A stretch of 64,000 nt of DNA from Paucidesulfovibrio longus DSM 6739 (GCF_000420485.1 NZ_ATVA01000014.1:124001-188000); one strand, 5' to 3'. Shown: positions 8,156 through 17,785, counted from the stretch's first letter. Notes: generated by a model not told the origin, from the sequence alone. Numbers and translations are program-made.

Positions 8156-9298
8156 TCAGTTCTTGGACGCGGGGCCGGAAGCGTCGCCCGCCGGAGGGAA
8201 GACGCGGTTTCTCCCGCTCTGCTTGGCCTGGTAGAGTTCGTTGTCCGCCCGGCGAAGCAGACTGCTGAAGCGCTCGTCTTCTTCCGGAATCATGGTCTGC
8301 ACTCCGATGCTCACGGTCGCCTGAATCCTGGTCTTGCCGTCCATGAAAGGTTCCGTGCAAACGGCGGAACGAATCCTCTCGGCCACGGTCCGAGCCTGGA
8401 CCAGCCCGGAATGGGGCAGCAGCGCGGCGAATTCCTCGCCGCCGAGACGGCCGAATACGTCCACTTCGCGAAGATGGTTGCGGCAGCGCGTCGCCAGTTC
8501 CCGCAGGACCGCGTCCCCGGCGGCGTGGCCGTAGCGGTCGTTGATCTGCTTGAACCTGTCCACGTCGAGCATCAGAACGGAGAAGGGGGTTTCGTAGCGC
8601 CGCGCGCTCACGAAGAGGGCTTCCCCTGCTTCCAGCGTGCGTCTGCGGTTGCAGACGCCGGTGAGGTCGTCGAAGTCGGCCTGCTCCCGGAGCTGGCGCA
8701 TGGACTGGAATTCGCGCCGCCGGGAGCGTCCGAAATTGACCATGTAGTAGATGCCGAAAAGATTGGCGAGGGCAAAAAACAAGGCCGTGGAGAGCGCGCT
8801 GGAAGCCGGGGCGGGGGTGGCCAGGAAAAGCGTGGTCAGATAGGCGACGGTCCCCCCGACGCCCGCCACAAGGGGAACGAAGAGCCGGGGAGGGATGAAG
8901 AGATAGTAGGCCAGGACGATGAAGACCGTGCCGGGGATGCTCATGGGGCCGGCGTAGGAGGCCTTGAGGCCCAGTTCCAGGCATTCGCAGGCCATGATCG
9001 CGGACATGTAGCCGCAGAGCAGGACGTTCTGGTAATGGTTCGGCTTCTCGCGCCGGCACAAAAAACCGTAGCAGACAAGCCCGAAGAGGAAGACGCCGCT
9101 GCGGGCGCAAAGGAGCAGGCGGAACGCCGGACCCGGGCCGAGTTCGCCGTAGTCCGCGAGGGCCGCGAACAAATAGAGAACGCTGGTCACGAGGCAGATG
9201 AAGCGCATTCTCTTTCTGGCCGGAACCCAGTCCTCGGCGAGGAAGTCCCGTTCCAGCGCGGCGTCGGTGAATTCGCCCAGGTGGTTGAATCCGCTCAT
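8156..9298 (-). CDS. Membrane diguanylate cyclase
   Basis: 380 residues. The N-terminal half (about 30-190) has roughly six hydrophobic segments forming a membrane sensor of no family I recognise. The C-terminal GGDEF domain (about 205-365) opens with FDDLTGVCNRR, has the active site GGEEF and the inhibitory I-site RxxD (REVD) five residues before it, so active and product-inhibited synthesis of c-di-GMP is expected. It lies 92 bases downstream of the four-PAS cyclase on the same strand and may be co-transcribed with it. Confidence 0.93.
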   Translation of the reverse strand: MSGFNHLGEFTDAALERDFLAEDWVPARKRMRFICLVTSVLYLFAALADYGELGPGPAFRLLLCARSGVFLFGLVCYGFLCRREKPNHYQNVLLCGYMSAIMACECLELGLKASYAGPMSIPGTVFIVLAYYLFIPPRLFVPLVAGVGGTVAYLTTLFLATPAPASSALSTALFFALANLFGIYYMVNFGRSRRREFQSMRQLREQADFDDLTGVCNRRRTLEAGEALFVSARRYETPFSVLMLDVDRFKQINDRYGHAAGDAVLRELATRCRNHLREVDVFGRLGGEEFAALLPHSGLVQARTVAERIRSAVCTEPFMDGKTRIQATVSIGVQTMIPEEDERFSSLLRRADNELYQAKQSGRNRVFPPAGDASGPASKN

Positions 9299-9390
9299 GA
9301 GACGTGATTACCTCTCTTCGAGAGGCGCTTATCAGTTATCCCACGAGAGAACAATGCAAGAGAATCCGCCTTCGTGCCGGGGGGCGGCGA

Positions 9391-11535
9391 TCAGCTGCGC
9401 TCCACGCGGTTGCGCCCGTTCTCCTTGGCCTTGTAGAGCGCCTTGTCCGCGGCCTGGAGCAGGTTGTCGAGGGGGAGGTTCTCCGGGCTGTGGGCGGCGA
9501 CGCCCAGGCTCACGGTGAAGCGTACCCGGCCTCCCTGCTCCAGGGCGACGGAATCGGCCTCGATGGCCGCGCGGATGCGCTCGGCCACGAGCAGCGCCCC
9601 CTCCAGGTCGGTCTCCGGAAGCAGCACGGCGAATTCCTCGCCGCCGAGCCTGCCGAGGATGTCCACGTCGCGCAGGATTGCGCTGGTGGTGGCAGCGATG
9701 CGCTTCAGGACCAAGTCGCCCACGCCGTGGCCGTGGGTGTCGTTCACGACCTTGAAGCGGTCCGCATCGAACATGATCAGGGATACGCGATGCGGGTAGC
9801 GGCGCACCCGTTCCAACTCCAGCGCCGCCAATTCCATGAACCGTCCCCGGTTGAGCAGTCCGGTGAGGCTGTCGTGGTGGGCCAGCTTTTCCAGTTGGAC
9901 TCGCGCGAGGACGCTCTCCGTAATGTCCAGATTGATGCCGTACACGCGGTCGAGGCGGCCGTGCGCGTCGCGGACGGCCCTTGCCGCCGCCTGGATGTGC
10001 CGAACGTCGCCTTCCGGAAGGCGGATGCGGAAGCGGCAGTGCCATTCCTGGTCGGCGTTCATGGCCTTTCTGAGGCTGTCTTCCGCCATGGCGCGATCGT
10101 CGGGGTGCAATCTGGCTGTCCAGGCTTCGTAGAGCCCGCTGAATTCGTCGGCCTTGACCGCATACAGCCCGTACATGCGTTGATCCCAGGTCAGTTCGTC
10201 CGTGACCAGGTTCCATTCCCAGATGCCCACGCCGCCCGCGTCCGAGGCCAGGGCGATGCGCTCGGCAAAGGATTGCAGTTCGCGCTCGGCGTTCTTGCGT
10301 TCCGTGATGTCCTGCACAGTGCCGAAAAGCCCTGCCGGCCGGCCCTTGGGGTCGTAATCGACCCGTCCGGCTCCGTGAACGTACTTGATCCGGCCCGACG
10401 GCAGCATGATGCGATGTTCGAGGTCGTATTCGCCTTCGGTTTCCAGGGAGCGGGCGATGGTCTTGTCGATGTCCGCCTTGTCGTCCGGATGCTGGTACGA
10501 CATGTATTCGTCGTAATCGGGCGGCCCCTGGGCCGGGTCGCGCTCGAAAATGCGGAAGACTTCCTCGGACCAGTAGATTTCTCCGCTGTCCTTGTTCCAG
10601 GCCCAGCTTCCGAGCTTGGCCAGTTGCTGGGCCATGGCCAGCCGGGCCTGGGAACGCTTGAGATCCTCTTCGGCGCGCTTCTCCTGGGTGATGTCCGTGT
10701 GCGTGCCGATGATGCGCAGCGGCCTGCCTTCCGCGCTCCGTTCCATGGTCTTGGCCCTGGCCTGGATCCAGACCCAGCGCCCGTTTTTGGCCCGCAGCCG
10801 GAACGCTGTCTCGTAGTAGGGCGTCTCGCCCCGCATGTGCGCGTCGAGATCCGCGTAGACGCGATCCCTGTCGTCCGGGTGCAGCCGATTGTCCCATTCC
10901 TCAAAGGCGCTCGCAAGCTCATGGTCCTCGTAGCCGAGCATTTCCTTCCAGCGGCGGGAGAAGAAGACCTCGTTCGTGCCCACGTTCCAGTCCCAGACGC
11001 CGTCCCGGTTTCCTTCCAGGGCGAACTGCCAGCGCTCCTCGCTGCGGCGCAGGCTCTCTTCCATGCGGACCCGGTCCGTGATGTCCAGGATGTAGCCCAC
11101 GAACCAGACCGGGGAGCCTTCCCCATCCGGCACGATCACGGTGTGGTCCAGCAGCCAGCGCACTCTGCCGTCGCTGCGCCGGATTCGATAGGGGGCGTGG
11201 GTGAAGCTCGCGGCTGCGGAGGCGATGTTGGCCTTCGCTTCGGCAACCACGCGGTCGAGATCGTCCGGGTGAACCAGGCTGGAGTAGTCCAGGCCCTCCA
11301 GAAGAAACTGGTCCTGGGTGTAGCCCAGCAGTTCGTGGACGTTGGGGCTGACGTAGTTGACGGGCCAGCCCGGTCCGGTGCTCCATTTGAAAAGCACCAT
11401 GGGGCCGGAAAGAAACAAGGCGCTGTCCGAGCCGTACTCCGTGCAGACGTTCTGGAATTCCAGAATCTGGCGGCGAAGCAGGCGGTTTTCCGCCCGGAGC
11501 GATTGCAGCTCTTCGTCCCTGTTCTCTTCGCTCAT
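9391..11535 (-). CDS. Four-PAS diguanylate cyclase
   Basis: 714 residues from ATG 11535 (starting MSEENRDEE); an upstream frame to 11613 adds an unlikely leader. A short N-terminal coiled coil precedes four PAS/PAC units (roughly 35-155, 165-285, 295-410, 415-535), each ending in the DIT motif (DITDRV, DITQEK, DITERK, DITESV). The GGDEF domain (about 545-710) has GGEEF and an RDVD I-site. There is no membrane segment, so it is a cytoplasmic multi-input c-di-GMP synthase. Several PAS units have aromatic WxW segments, but ligands cannot be read from them. Confidence 0.93.
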   Translation of the reverse strand: MSEENRDEELQSLRAENRLLRRQILEFQNVCTEYGSDSALFLSGPMVLFKWSTGPGWPVNYVSPNVHELLGYTQDQFLLEGLDYSSLVHPDDLDRVVAEAKANIASAAASFTHAPYRIRRSDGRVRWLLDHTVIVPDGEGSPVWFVGYILDITDRVRMEESLRRSEERWQFALEGNRDGVWDWNVGTNEVFFSRRWKEMLGYEDHELASAFEEWDNRLHPDDRDRVYADLDAHMRGETPYYETAFRLRAKNGRWVWIQARAKTMERSAEGRPLRIIGTHTDITQEKRAEEDLKRSQARLAMAQQLAKLGSWAWNKDSGEIYWSEEVFRIFERDPAQGPPDYDEYMSYQHPDDKADIDKTIARSLETEGEYDLEHRIMLPSGRIKYVHGAGRVDYDPKGRPAGLFGTVQDITERKNAERELQSFAERIALASDAGGVGIWEWNLVTDELTWDQRMYGLYAVKADEFSGLYEAWTARLHPDDRAMAEDSLRKAMNADQEWHCRFRIRLPEGDVRHIQAAARAVRDAHGRLDRVYGINLDITESVLARVQLEKLAHHDSLTGLLNRGRFMELAALELERVRRYPHRVSLIMFDADRFKVVNDTHGHGVGDLVLKRIAATTSAILRDVDILGRLGGEEFAVLLPETDLEGALLVAERIRAAIEADSVALEQGGRVRFTVSLGVAAHSPENLPLDNLLQAADKALYKAKENGRNRVERS

Positions 11536-11787
11536 GAAATGCCTGTCCCGAAGTCGCAGATGGTTTCCGAAATCGCTCCACGCCATTGTCGATGCCGATG
11601 AACGGCGAAACACAAGATGAACCTACAGCAACAAATGAATGTACGTCAAAGAATTCGTTGCTGCACGATGCACGTTTGCCGGCAAGGAAATATATGAGTC
11701 GATGCGGATTGCAAAACGCCGTTGAATTGCTGTCGGGGAACGTGAAAATCTTTTGACGGCGCTTCGTGCGCAAGACCGGCGCGAGGG

Positions 11788-11828
11788 AAAAAAACGGGAC
11801 GGCGATCCCCGGACGGGTCGCCGTCCCG
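11788..11828 (-). terminator. Terminator of the D-lactate dehydrogenase gene
   Basis: On the minus strand CGGGACGGCGAC pairs with its complement and runs into seven T (11788-11794). It lies about 30 bases beyond the stop of the dehydrogenase. The interval 11536-11787 otherwise holds only the upstream region of the four-PAS cyclase. Confidence 0.92.
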
Positions 11829-11857
11829 CACAAGGGACGAAGGTTGCTCCGAAGCGG

Positions 11858-14677
11858 TCAGGATTTGGGCCAGCTGGCCTCGTCCAGCAGGAACATGAGG
11901 TTCTTGTAGGGCACGCCGCCGTGCAGGGAGAGTCCGATCTCGCAGGTGCGCGAGGTGGAGTAGCCCACGGTGCAGCCCTCGATCTGGCTGCGCAGCCCCT
12001 TGAGGGCCGCCTCGTTGAGTTCGGGGTAGTTGAAGCCCCGGTCCCCGGCGAAGCCGCAGCAGAAGACCTCCTCCGGAACCACGACCTCGCGGGCGCAGCG
12101 CCGGGCCAGCTCCTCGGCGGCCGGAGCCAGGCCGAGCTTGCGCGCGCTGCATGTGACGTGCAGGGCCACCCGCTTGTTCACCGGGGTGTATTCGAGCTTG
12201 TCCGCCAGGAGGGTGACCGCGAACTCGATGGGATCGTAGAGCTTGAGCCCCTTGATGTGCTCCTTCATGCGGTAGAGGCAGGGGCTGGTTTCGCAGAGGA
12301 TGGGGAATTCGCCGTTGTTGCTGGCGGAGCGCAGCGCGCATTCCAACTCGGCGAGCTTGGCGTCGGCCTGTTCGAGGAATCCCTTGGATTCCCAGGGCTG
12401 GCCGCAGCAGAGCTTCTTCAGCCCCTGCGGGAGCACGATTTCGTATCCGGCCTTGGCCAGGACGCTGCGGGTGTGTTCGCAGATGGTGCTCTTGTCCGTG
12501 TCGCGCTTTTCCGGGCCCATGTGCCGGGCGATGCAGCTGGGGAAGTAGACCACGCGCAGCCCGCCGCCGGGCCGGGAAGGTTCGCAGGCGCTGTTGCCCG
12601 CGCGCGGCATGGAGGTGTTCCAGCGCGGCATCCGCTTGCCGGAATACTTGTGCAGGCCGTTGCAGAGCCCGTCCATGATCCGGTCGCCGAGCAGGTCGTG
12701 CGCGGCTCCGGCGGACTTCAGGGCCGCGCGCACCGCTGTCGCGCTCAGGGCGAACTGTCCGGCCGCGGCCGAGGCCAGCCGGTTGCCGAACCCGCCGTGC
12801 TGCCAGGAGCGGTAGAGCTTGATGAACTTGCCCGTGTCGATGGTCACGGGACAGCGCAGGGCGCAGAGTCCGTCCGCGGCGCAGGTGGCGTCGCCGTCGT
12901 AGTCGTAGCGTTCCTTGAAGGCCTTGACGGCTTCCTCGGACGCGCCGCCCTGGCGCTGGCGGGAGATTTCGCGGAAGGCCACGATGCGCTGCCTGGGGGT
13001 CAGGGTCAGGGACTTGGACGGGCAGATGGGCTCGCAGAAGCCGCACTCGATGCAGCGGTCGATGAGGTCGTCGGCCTTGGGCAGCGGCTTGAGATCCTTG
13101 AGATGCGCCTGGGGGTCGTCGTTGAGGATCACGCCGGGATTGAGCAGCCCCTTGGGGTCGAACAGGTTCTTGACCTCCCGCATCAGCTCGAAGGCGGCGC
13201 GGCCCCATTCCAGCTCCACGAAGTGGGCCATGTTCCGGCCCGTGCCGTGCTCGGCCTTGAGCGAACCCTTGTACTTGTCCGCGACCATGTGGGTCACGTC
13301 CTCCATGAACGCCGCGTAGCGGTCGATCTCGGACTGGACGTTGAAATCCTGCGTGAAGACGAAATGCAGGTTTCCTTCCAGGGCGTGGCCGAAGATGATG
13401 GCCTTGTCGTAGCCGTGCTTGCGGAAGAGTTCCTGAAGTTCCAGGGTGGCGTCCGCCAGGTCCGCGATGGGGAAGGCCACGTCCTCGATGATGACCGTGG
13501 TTCCCGCGTCGCGCACGGCGCCCACGGCCGGGAAGAGTCCCTTGCGCACGTTCCAGAGCACGTTGTACTCGGCGGGCACGGGCGTGAAGCGGTGCGGCTC
13601 CAGCGGGGGGATGTCCTTGACCAGGTCCAGGGCGGCCTCGATCTTGGTTTGCAGCTCCGCGGCGGTTTCGGCGCGCACTTCCACGAGCAGGGCCGCGGCG
13701 TCCGGACCGAGCCCGGCCAGGCCTTCGGGCATGCCCGGCTTGGCCTCCACCGAGGCGATGGCCGCGCGGTCCATGATCTCGGCGGCGGCCACGGGCAGCC
13801 CGCGCAGGATGGTGGCGGCCCGGCAGGCGCTGCGGATGTCGGGAAAACGCATCAGGGCCGAGGCCTTGTGCGCGTGCTCCACCACGGTGCGGTAGACTAC
13901 GCGGGAAATGAAGGCCAACGTGCCCTCGGAACCCACGAGCAGGTGCTGGAGGATTTCGAAGGGGTCTTCGAAATCCACGATGGCGTTGAGGCTGTAGCCC
14001 GTGGTGTTCTTGATCTTGAATTTGTGGCGGATGAGCCCGGCCAGTTCCTCGTCGGCCAGCACGCGCGCCCGCAGGTCCGCGAGCCCGTCGAGGATCTTTC
14101 CGTGGGATTTGGCGAAAGCCTCGCGGCTGGCCGCGTCCCCGGTGTCCAGGGGCGTGCCGTCGGCCAGCACGATGCGCAGCGAGTCGAGGGTCTTGTAGGA
14201 GTTTTCCGCCACGCCGCAGCACATGCCGGAGGCGTTGTTGGCCACGATGCCGCCGATCTTGCAGGTGTCGATGCTCGCGGGGTCCGGGCCGATCTTCTTG
14301 CCGTGCGGCGCGAGAATCCGGTTGGCGTGGCTGCCGATGATGCCCGGTTCCAGGGCGATCCTGGCCGCGTTGTCCAGGATTTCATATCGGTTCCAGCCGT
14401 CGCCCAGGCGCACGAGGATGGAATCGCTGATGGCCTGGCCGGAGAGGCTGGTTCCCGCGGCGCGGAAAGTCACGGGAACCTGGTGCCGGTTCACGATGCG
14501 CAGGATCTCCACCACTTCGGATTCGCGGTCCGTGTCCGCCACGATCTTCGGGATCAGGCGGTAGAAGCTCGCGTCCGTGCCGTAGGCGAGCGTGCGGAGC
14601 GGGTCCGTGTAGAGTCTGTCTTCAGGGATGACCCTGACCAATTCCTTGTAGATTTCATCATACGGCGCGGGCAGCAT
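11858..14677 (-). CDS. dld: FAD/Fe-S D-lactate (2-hydroxyacid) dehydrogenase
   Basis: 939 residues, the usual length of the Dld-II type fused enzyme. FAD_binding_4 domain (about 40-270: AAGTSLSGQA, GGIVANNASGMCCG), FAD-oxidase C-terminal domain (to about 520: GHALEGNLHF, HGTGRNMA), ferredoxin-like region with CIECGFCEPICP starting near C542 and a second cluster CAADGLCALRCP, then a CCG cysteine-rich domain (LCCGQPW, CCGFAGDRGFN). The family oxidises D-lactate or related 2-hydroxyacids and passes electrons to Fe-S centres and onward acceptors; lactate is a main substrate of Desulfovibrio. 2-Hydroxyglutarate or glycolate cannot be excluded. Monocistronic with its own terminator. Confidence 0.88.
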   Translation of the reverse strand: MLPAPYDEIYKELVRVIPEDRLYTDPLRTLAYGTDASFYRLIPKIVADTDRESEVVEILRIVNRHQVPVTFRAAGTSLSGQAISDSILVRLGDGWNRYEILDNAARIALEPGIIGSHANRILAPHGKKIGPDPASIDTCKIGGIVANNASGMCCGVAENSYKTLDSLRIVLADGTPLDTGDAASREAFAKSHGKILDGLADLRARVLADEELAGLIRHKFKIKNTTGYSLNAIVDFEDPFEILQHLLVGSEGTLAFISRVVYRTVVEHAHKASALMRFPDIRSACRAATILRGLPVAAAEIMDRAAIASVEAKPGMPEGLAGLGPDAAALLVEVRAETAAELQTKIEAALDLVKDIPPLEPHRFTPVPAEYNVLWNVRKGLFPAVGAVRDAGTTVIIEDVAFPIADLADATLELQELFRKHGYDKAIIFGHALEGNLHFVFTQDFNVQSEIDRYAAFMEDVTHMVADKYKGSLKAEHGTGRNMAHFVELEWGRAAFELMREVKNLFDPKGLLNPGVILNDDPQAHLKDLKPLPKADDLIDRCIECGFCEPICPSKSLTLTPRQRIVAFREISRQRQGGASEEAVKAFKERYDYDGDATCAADGLCALRCPVTIDTGKFIKLYRSWQHGGFGNRLASAAAGQFALSATAVRAALKSAGAAHDLLGDRIMDGLCNGLHKYSGKRMPRWNTSMPRAGNSACEPSRPGGGLRVVYFPSCIARHMGPEKRDTDKSTICEHTRSVLAKAGYEIVLPQGLKKLCCGQPWESKGFLEQADAKLAELECALRSASNNGEFPILCETSPCLYRMKEHIKGLKLYDPIEFAVTLLADKLEYTPVNKRVALHVTCSARKLGLAPAAEELARRCAREVVVPEEVFCCGFAGDRGFNYPELNEAALKGLRSQIEGCTVGYSTSRTCEIGLSLHGGVPYKNLMFLLDEASWPKS

Positions 14678-14794
14678 GAATTGCTCCTTGGTTATGGGAA
14701 ACGGCGCACAGGCCGGAGAAGGACCAAACCTAGCACGGCGCGCGGTACGAGTACACCCGGCGGCCCGGAAAACAGGTTAAAATGTAACGCGCGC

Positions 14795-14861
14795 GGCGCA
14801 ATGGTCCGTGCGCGATGGTTCGTGCGGATGTTCTCGGCGCAATGGTCTTGGCGCAATGGTC
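14795..14861. repeat. Degenerate short repeats GGCGCAATGGTC
   Basis: GGCGCAATGGTC occurs at 14795, 14836 and 14850, with a variant GCGCGATGGTTC near 14810. Spacing is about 14 bases or multiples. They lie in the 324-base gap between the divergent dehydrogenase and quinone oxidoreductase genes, which otherwise shows nothing I can name. Confidence 0.7.
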
Positions 14862-15001
14862 CAGGCGCGCGCAGCCCGGATGCGCAGCCCGTCCGGGACA
14901 GAACCCCGTCCGCGTGATATGGTCGCGCCAGAGCGCGGACGGTCCGGACAACAAAGGGCCGGGCGCGTTTTTTCGCAACACGTGAGCAAAGGAGTTCAGC
15001 A

Positions 15002-15979
15002 ATGGGCAAGGCGGTCGTATTGCACGCCACAGGCGGGCCGGAAGCGCTCTCCTGGGAGGATTTCGAACCCGGAACCCCTGGTCCGGGCGAAGCGCTGGTG
15101 GCTCACGAGGCCGTGGGCGTGAATTTCATCGACATTTATCAGCGGACAGGGCTTTACCCCCTGCCGAAACTGCCTGCCGTGCTCGGCCTGGAAGGGGCGG
15201 GAGTTGTCGAGGCCGTGGGCGAGGGCGTGACCGAGGTCGCGGTGGGCGACCGGGTCGCCTATGCGGGCGGGCCTCCGGGCGCGTATGCCGAAAAACGGCT
15301 CATCCCGGCGCACCGCCTCGTGCCGCTGCCCGCTTTTCTCTCCTTTCACGACGCCGCCTCAGTCATGCTCCGGGGCATGACCGCGCGCTACCTGCTCAAG
15401 GGCTGCTACCCGGTCGGTCCGGAGAGCGTCATTCTCGTGCACGCGGCCTCCGGGGGCGTGGGCACGCTGCTGACGCAGTGGGCGCATTCCCTCGGCGCAA
15501 CGGTCATCGGCACCGTGGGCAGCGAGGCAAAGGCCGTCCAGGCCAGGGAAAACGGCTGCGACCATGTCATCCTCTACCGCGAGGAGGACTTCGTGGCCGG
15601 AGTGCGGGAGTTCACGCGGGGCCGGGGCGTGGACGCGGTCTACGATTCCGTGGGACAGGCCACGTTCCTCAAGTCCCTGGACTGCCTGCGGCCCATGGGC
15701 ATGATGGTTTCCTTCGGCCAGTCCTCCGGCAGCGTGGAGCCGTTCAGCCCGGGGCTGCTGGCCTCCAAGGGCTCCCTGTTCCTGACCCGGCCCAGCCTGA
15801 TGGAATACACCCGCAAGCGCGAAGACCTGCTCGCGCACGCCGAGGATCTCTTCGGAGTGCTGGAACAGGGCGCGGTCAAGGCCAAGATCAATCAGGAATA
15901 CCCCCTGCGCGAGGTGGGACTGGCCCACTCGGATCTGGAATCCCGCCGCACCAGCGGCTGCACCGTATTGCAGGTCTAG
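15002..15979 (+). CDS. qor: NAD(P)H quinone oxidoreductase, zinc-independent MDR family
   Basis: 325 residues, standard length. AAGGAG lies eight bases before the ATG. Features of the Qor branch: GVNFIDIYQRTGLYPLP, LGLEGAGVVEAVGEGV and the nucleotide motif HAASGGVGTLLTQWA, and no zinc-ligand cysteines. It reduces quinones with NAD(P)H as electron donor; physiological substrates are usually unclear. It is followed after nine bases by the phosphoesterase gene and probably shares its transcript. Confidence 0.93.
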   Translation: MGKAVVLHATGGPEALSWEDFEPGTPGPGEALVAHEAVGVNFIDIYQRTGLYPLPKLPAVLGLEGAGVVEAVGEGVTEVAVGDRVAYAGGPPGAYAEKRLIPAHRLVPLPAFLSFHDAASVMLRGMTARYLLKGCYPVGPESVILVHAASGGVGTLLTQWAHSLGATVIGTVGSEAKAVQARENGCDHVILYREEDFVAGVREFTRGRGVDAVYDSVGQATFLKSLDCLRPMGMMVSFGQSSGSVEPFSPGLLASKGSLFLTRPSLMEYTRKREDLLAHAEDLFGVLEQGAVKAKINQEYPLREVGLAHSDLESRRTSGCTVLQV

Positions 15980-15988
15980 GCGAAGCCA

Positions 15989-17089
15989 TTGTTTCACACC
16001 ATTCTCGCCCTCGTGGTCACGGCTTTGCACGGCTATCTGTTCTGGCGGCTGTCCTCGATTCCGGTTGTCCGGCGGCACGTGCCGCGAGCGGTTCTGTTCG
16101 CACTGGCAGCGGCGCTCTGGGGCTGCTTCTTCCTGGACCGTCTTCTCGCTCCGGAAGCGGCGAGCGCCCTGGGCGTGTTTCTGGAACTCTGGAGCATGTC
16201 CTGGATGGCCATGCTTTTTCTCATGTTCGTGGCGGTCTTTGCCGTGGATGCGGCGACCTGCTTCGGGCTGCTTCTGCGGCGGCGGGCTCCGACCCTGCGC
16301 GGCGCGGCGTTCCTGGTCGGGATCGCCTTTTCCTGCCTGGCCCTGATCCAGGGACTCCGGCCGCCCGAGGTCGAGGAATACGACGTGAACCTGCCGGGGC
16401 TGCCCGCGGAACTGGACGGCACCGTGCTGGTCGCGCTTTCGGACCTGCACCTGGGTACGCTGCTGGGCCGGGAATGGCTGGATGCGCGCGTCCGGCAGGT
16501 CGAGGCCCTGCGCCCCGACCTGGTGGTGCTCACGGGAGACGTCTTCGAGGGGCACGGCGTTCCCGGAGAAGATCTGATCGCGGGGCTGCGCGGGCTTTCC
16601 GCGCCGCTCGGCGTCTGGGGGGTGCTGGGAAACCACGACCTGCACATGCCCGGCATGGACATCGGACCGGTCTTTGCCCGGTCCGGGGTGCGCCTTTTGC
16701 GCAACTCCCGCGTGCAGCTCGCGCCCGGATTGGTCCTGGCCGGGGTGGACAATCTCTCTTCGCGCGGGGACCAGCGCAACATTCCGGCATATTTTTCCAG
16801 GACGCTGGACGGCCGTCCCCAAGGAGCCGCCATTCTGCTTTCGCACGCGCCCGTGGGCGCGAAACTGGCAGAGGCCAAGGGCATCGGGCTGATGCTCGCC
16901 GGACACACCCACGGCGGACAGATCTGGCCCTTCGGCTATCTCGTGAAACGGCAATTCCGCTATTTCACGGGCGCCTATCGCCTCGGTCCCATGACCCTGA
17001 TCGTCTCGCGCGGGACCGGAACCTGGGGGCCGCGCATGCGGCTCTGGCTGCCGGGCGAGATTCAGCGCATCGCCCTGCACCCCGGATGA
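15989..17089 (+). CDS. Membrane metallophosphoesterase
   Basis: 366 residues from TTG 15989, with AGGCGA just upstream. The N-terminus (about 1-120) has four hydrophobic segments; the C-terminal calcineurin-like domain has every metal motif: SDLHLG, LTGDVFEG, GNHDLH, LSHAP and GHTHGGQIW. YkuE/YaeI-type relatives act on phospholipid-linked or similar phosphoesters at the membrane; the substrate here is unknown. Nine bases after qor, so probably an operon. Confidence 0.9.
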   Translation: MFHTILALVVTALHGYLFWRLSSIPVVRRHVPRAVLFALAAALWGCFFLDRLLAPEAASALGVFLELWSMSWMAMLFLMFVAVFAVDAATCFGLLLRRRAPTLRGAAFLVGIAFSCLALIQGLRPPEVEEYDVNLPGLPAELDGTVLVALSDLHLGTLLGREWLDARVRQVEALRPDLVVLTGDVFEGHGVPGEDLIAGLRGLSAPLGVWGVLGNHDLHMPGMDIGPVFARSGVRLLRNSRVQLAPGLVLAGVDNLSSRGDQRNIPAYFSRTLDGRPQGAAILLSHAPVGAKLAEAKGIGLMLAGHTHGGQIWPFGYLVKRQFRYFTGAYRLGPMTLIVSRGTGTWGPRMRLWLPGEIQRIALHPG

Positions 17090-17329
17090 GGGGGCGAATT
17101 CGCGGCAGCGGGTCACGCCGATTCGTATCCATGCTTATGCAAATCATAATCATCTAGTAATACGAATTAAAAATAGGAAATTGATAGAATTTTGTCAGCT
17201 CTTTTGAGACTCAAAAAGCGGCTTTTGGGCAGAAATTGGGACGAAGGCGGCGCAGGATTCAACCCTCCTGGGAGTCGATGCGTTGAAATGGGGGGAGAGG
17301 AAACCAACCGGTTTTGCTGGGAGGTACAT

Positions 17330-17704
17330 CTGAAGGCTTTGTCGGTACGCCAGCCATGGGCGCAGCTCATCGCTCAAGGTGATAAAACTATCGAGGTGCG
17401 CAATCGACCGTGGTCCTACAGGGACCAGCTGGTGATCTGCGCGACGGCTCGGCCGATTGAACTCGACGACGACGGGGAGCCGCTGCCCGTGGGGTGTGCC
17501 GTCGCCATAGTGGATATGGTTGACTGCCGACCACTGCGGCCAGACGATGCTTTCCCGGCTTGCATGGATGGAGATTGTGGCGATTTCACGAGTGACGAGT
17601 GCGCAGGCAAATGGGCATGGGTGCTTTCCGGCTCCCGCATGGTGGAAAATGTTCCGGTCAAGGGGCAATTGCAGCCGTGGGATTGGAAAGGAAAACCGCT
17701 TTAG
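17330..17704 (+). CDS. ASCH-domain protein, possible CTG start
   Basis: 124 residues if it starts at CTG 17330. The family usually begins with MKALSVRQPWA; here the sequence reads L-KALSVRQPWA with GGGAGG (17319-17324) placed five bases before the CTG. The next in-frame ATG upstream is 17288, has no ribosome site and adds 14 atypical residues. The fold carries the expected GDKTIEVRNRPW. ASCH domains bind RNA or modified nucleosides; some are amidohydrolases on N4-acetylcytidine. The 240 bases before it hold an AT-rich, promoter-like stretch and no gene. Confidence 0.8.
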   Translation: MKALSVRQPWAQLIAQGDKTIEVRNRPWSYRDQLVICATARPIELDDDGEPLPVGCAVAIVDMVDCRPLRPDDAFPACMDGDCGDFTSDECAGKWAWVLSGSRMVENVPVKGQLQPWDWKGKPL

Positions 17705-17741
17705 TCCTCGCGGTCGAAACAGGGAAGAGGGCCAAGGGCGC

Positions 17742-17775
17742 AAAAAAAGGCGGCTAGATTCTGGATCTAACCGCC
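17742..17775 (-). terminator. Terminator of the tRNA operon
   Basis: On the minus strand GGCGGTTAGAT pairs with its near complement ATCTAGCCGCC around a short loop, followed by seven T. It lies 11 bases past the tRNA-Glu gene. Confidence 0.93.
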
Positions 17776-17785
17776 TGATTTCTCG

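Noticed and set aside
8156-11787. c-di-GMP riboswitch upstream of the cyclase genes
   Set aside because: I looked in the leaders for the conserved riboswitch core and did not find it.
11753-14917. Very long forward open frame opposite the dehydrogenase
   Set aside because: Antisense shadow of a GC-rich gene; the minus-strand protein has all family motifs and the forward one has none.
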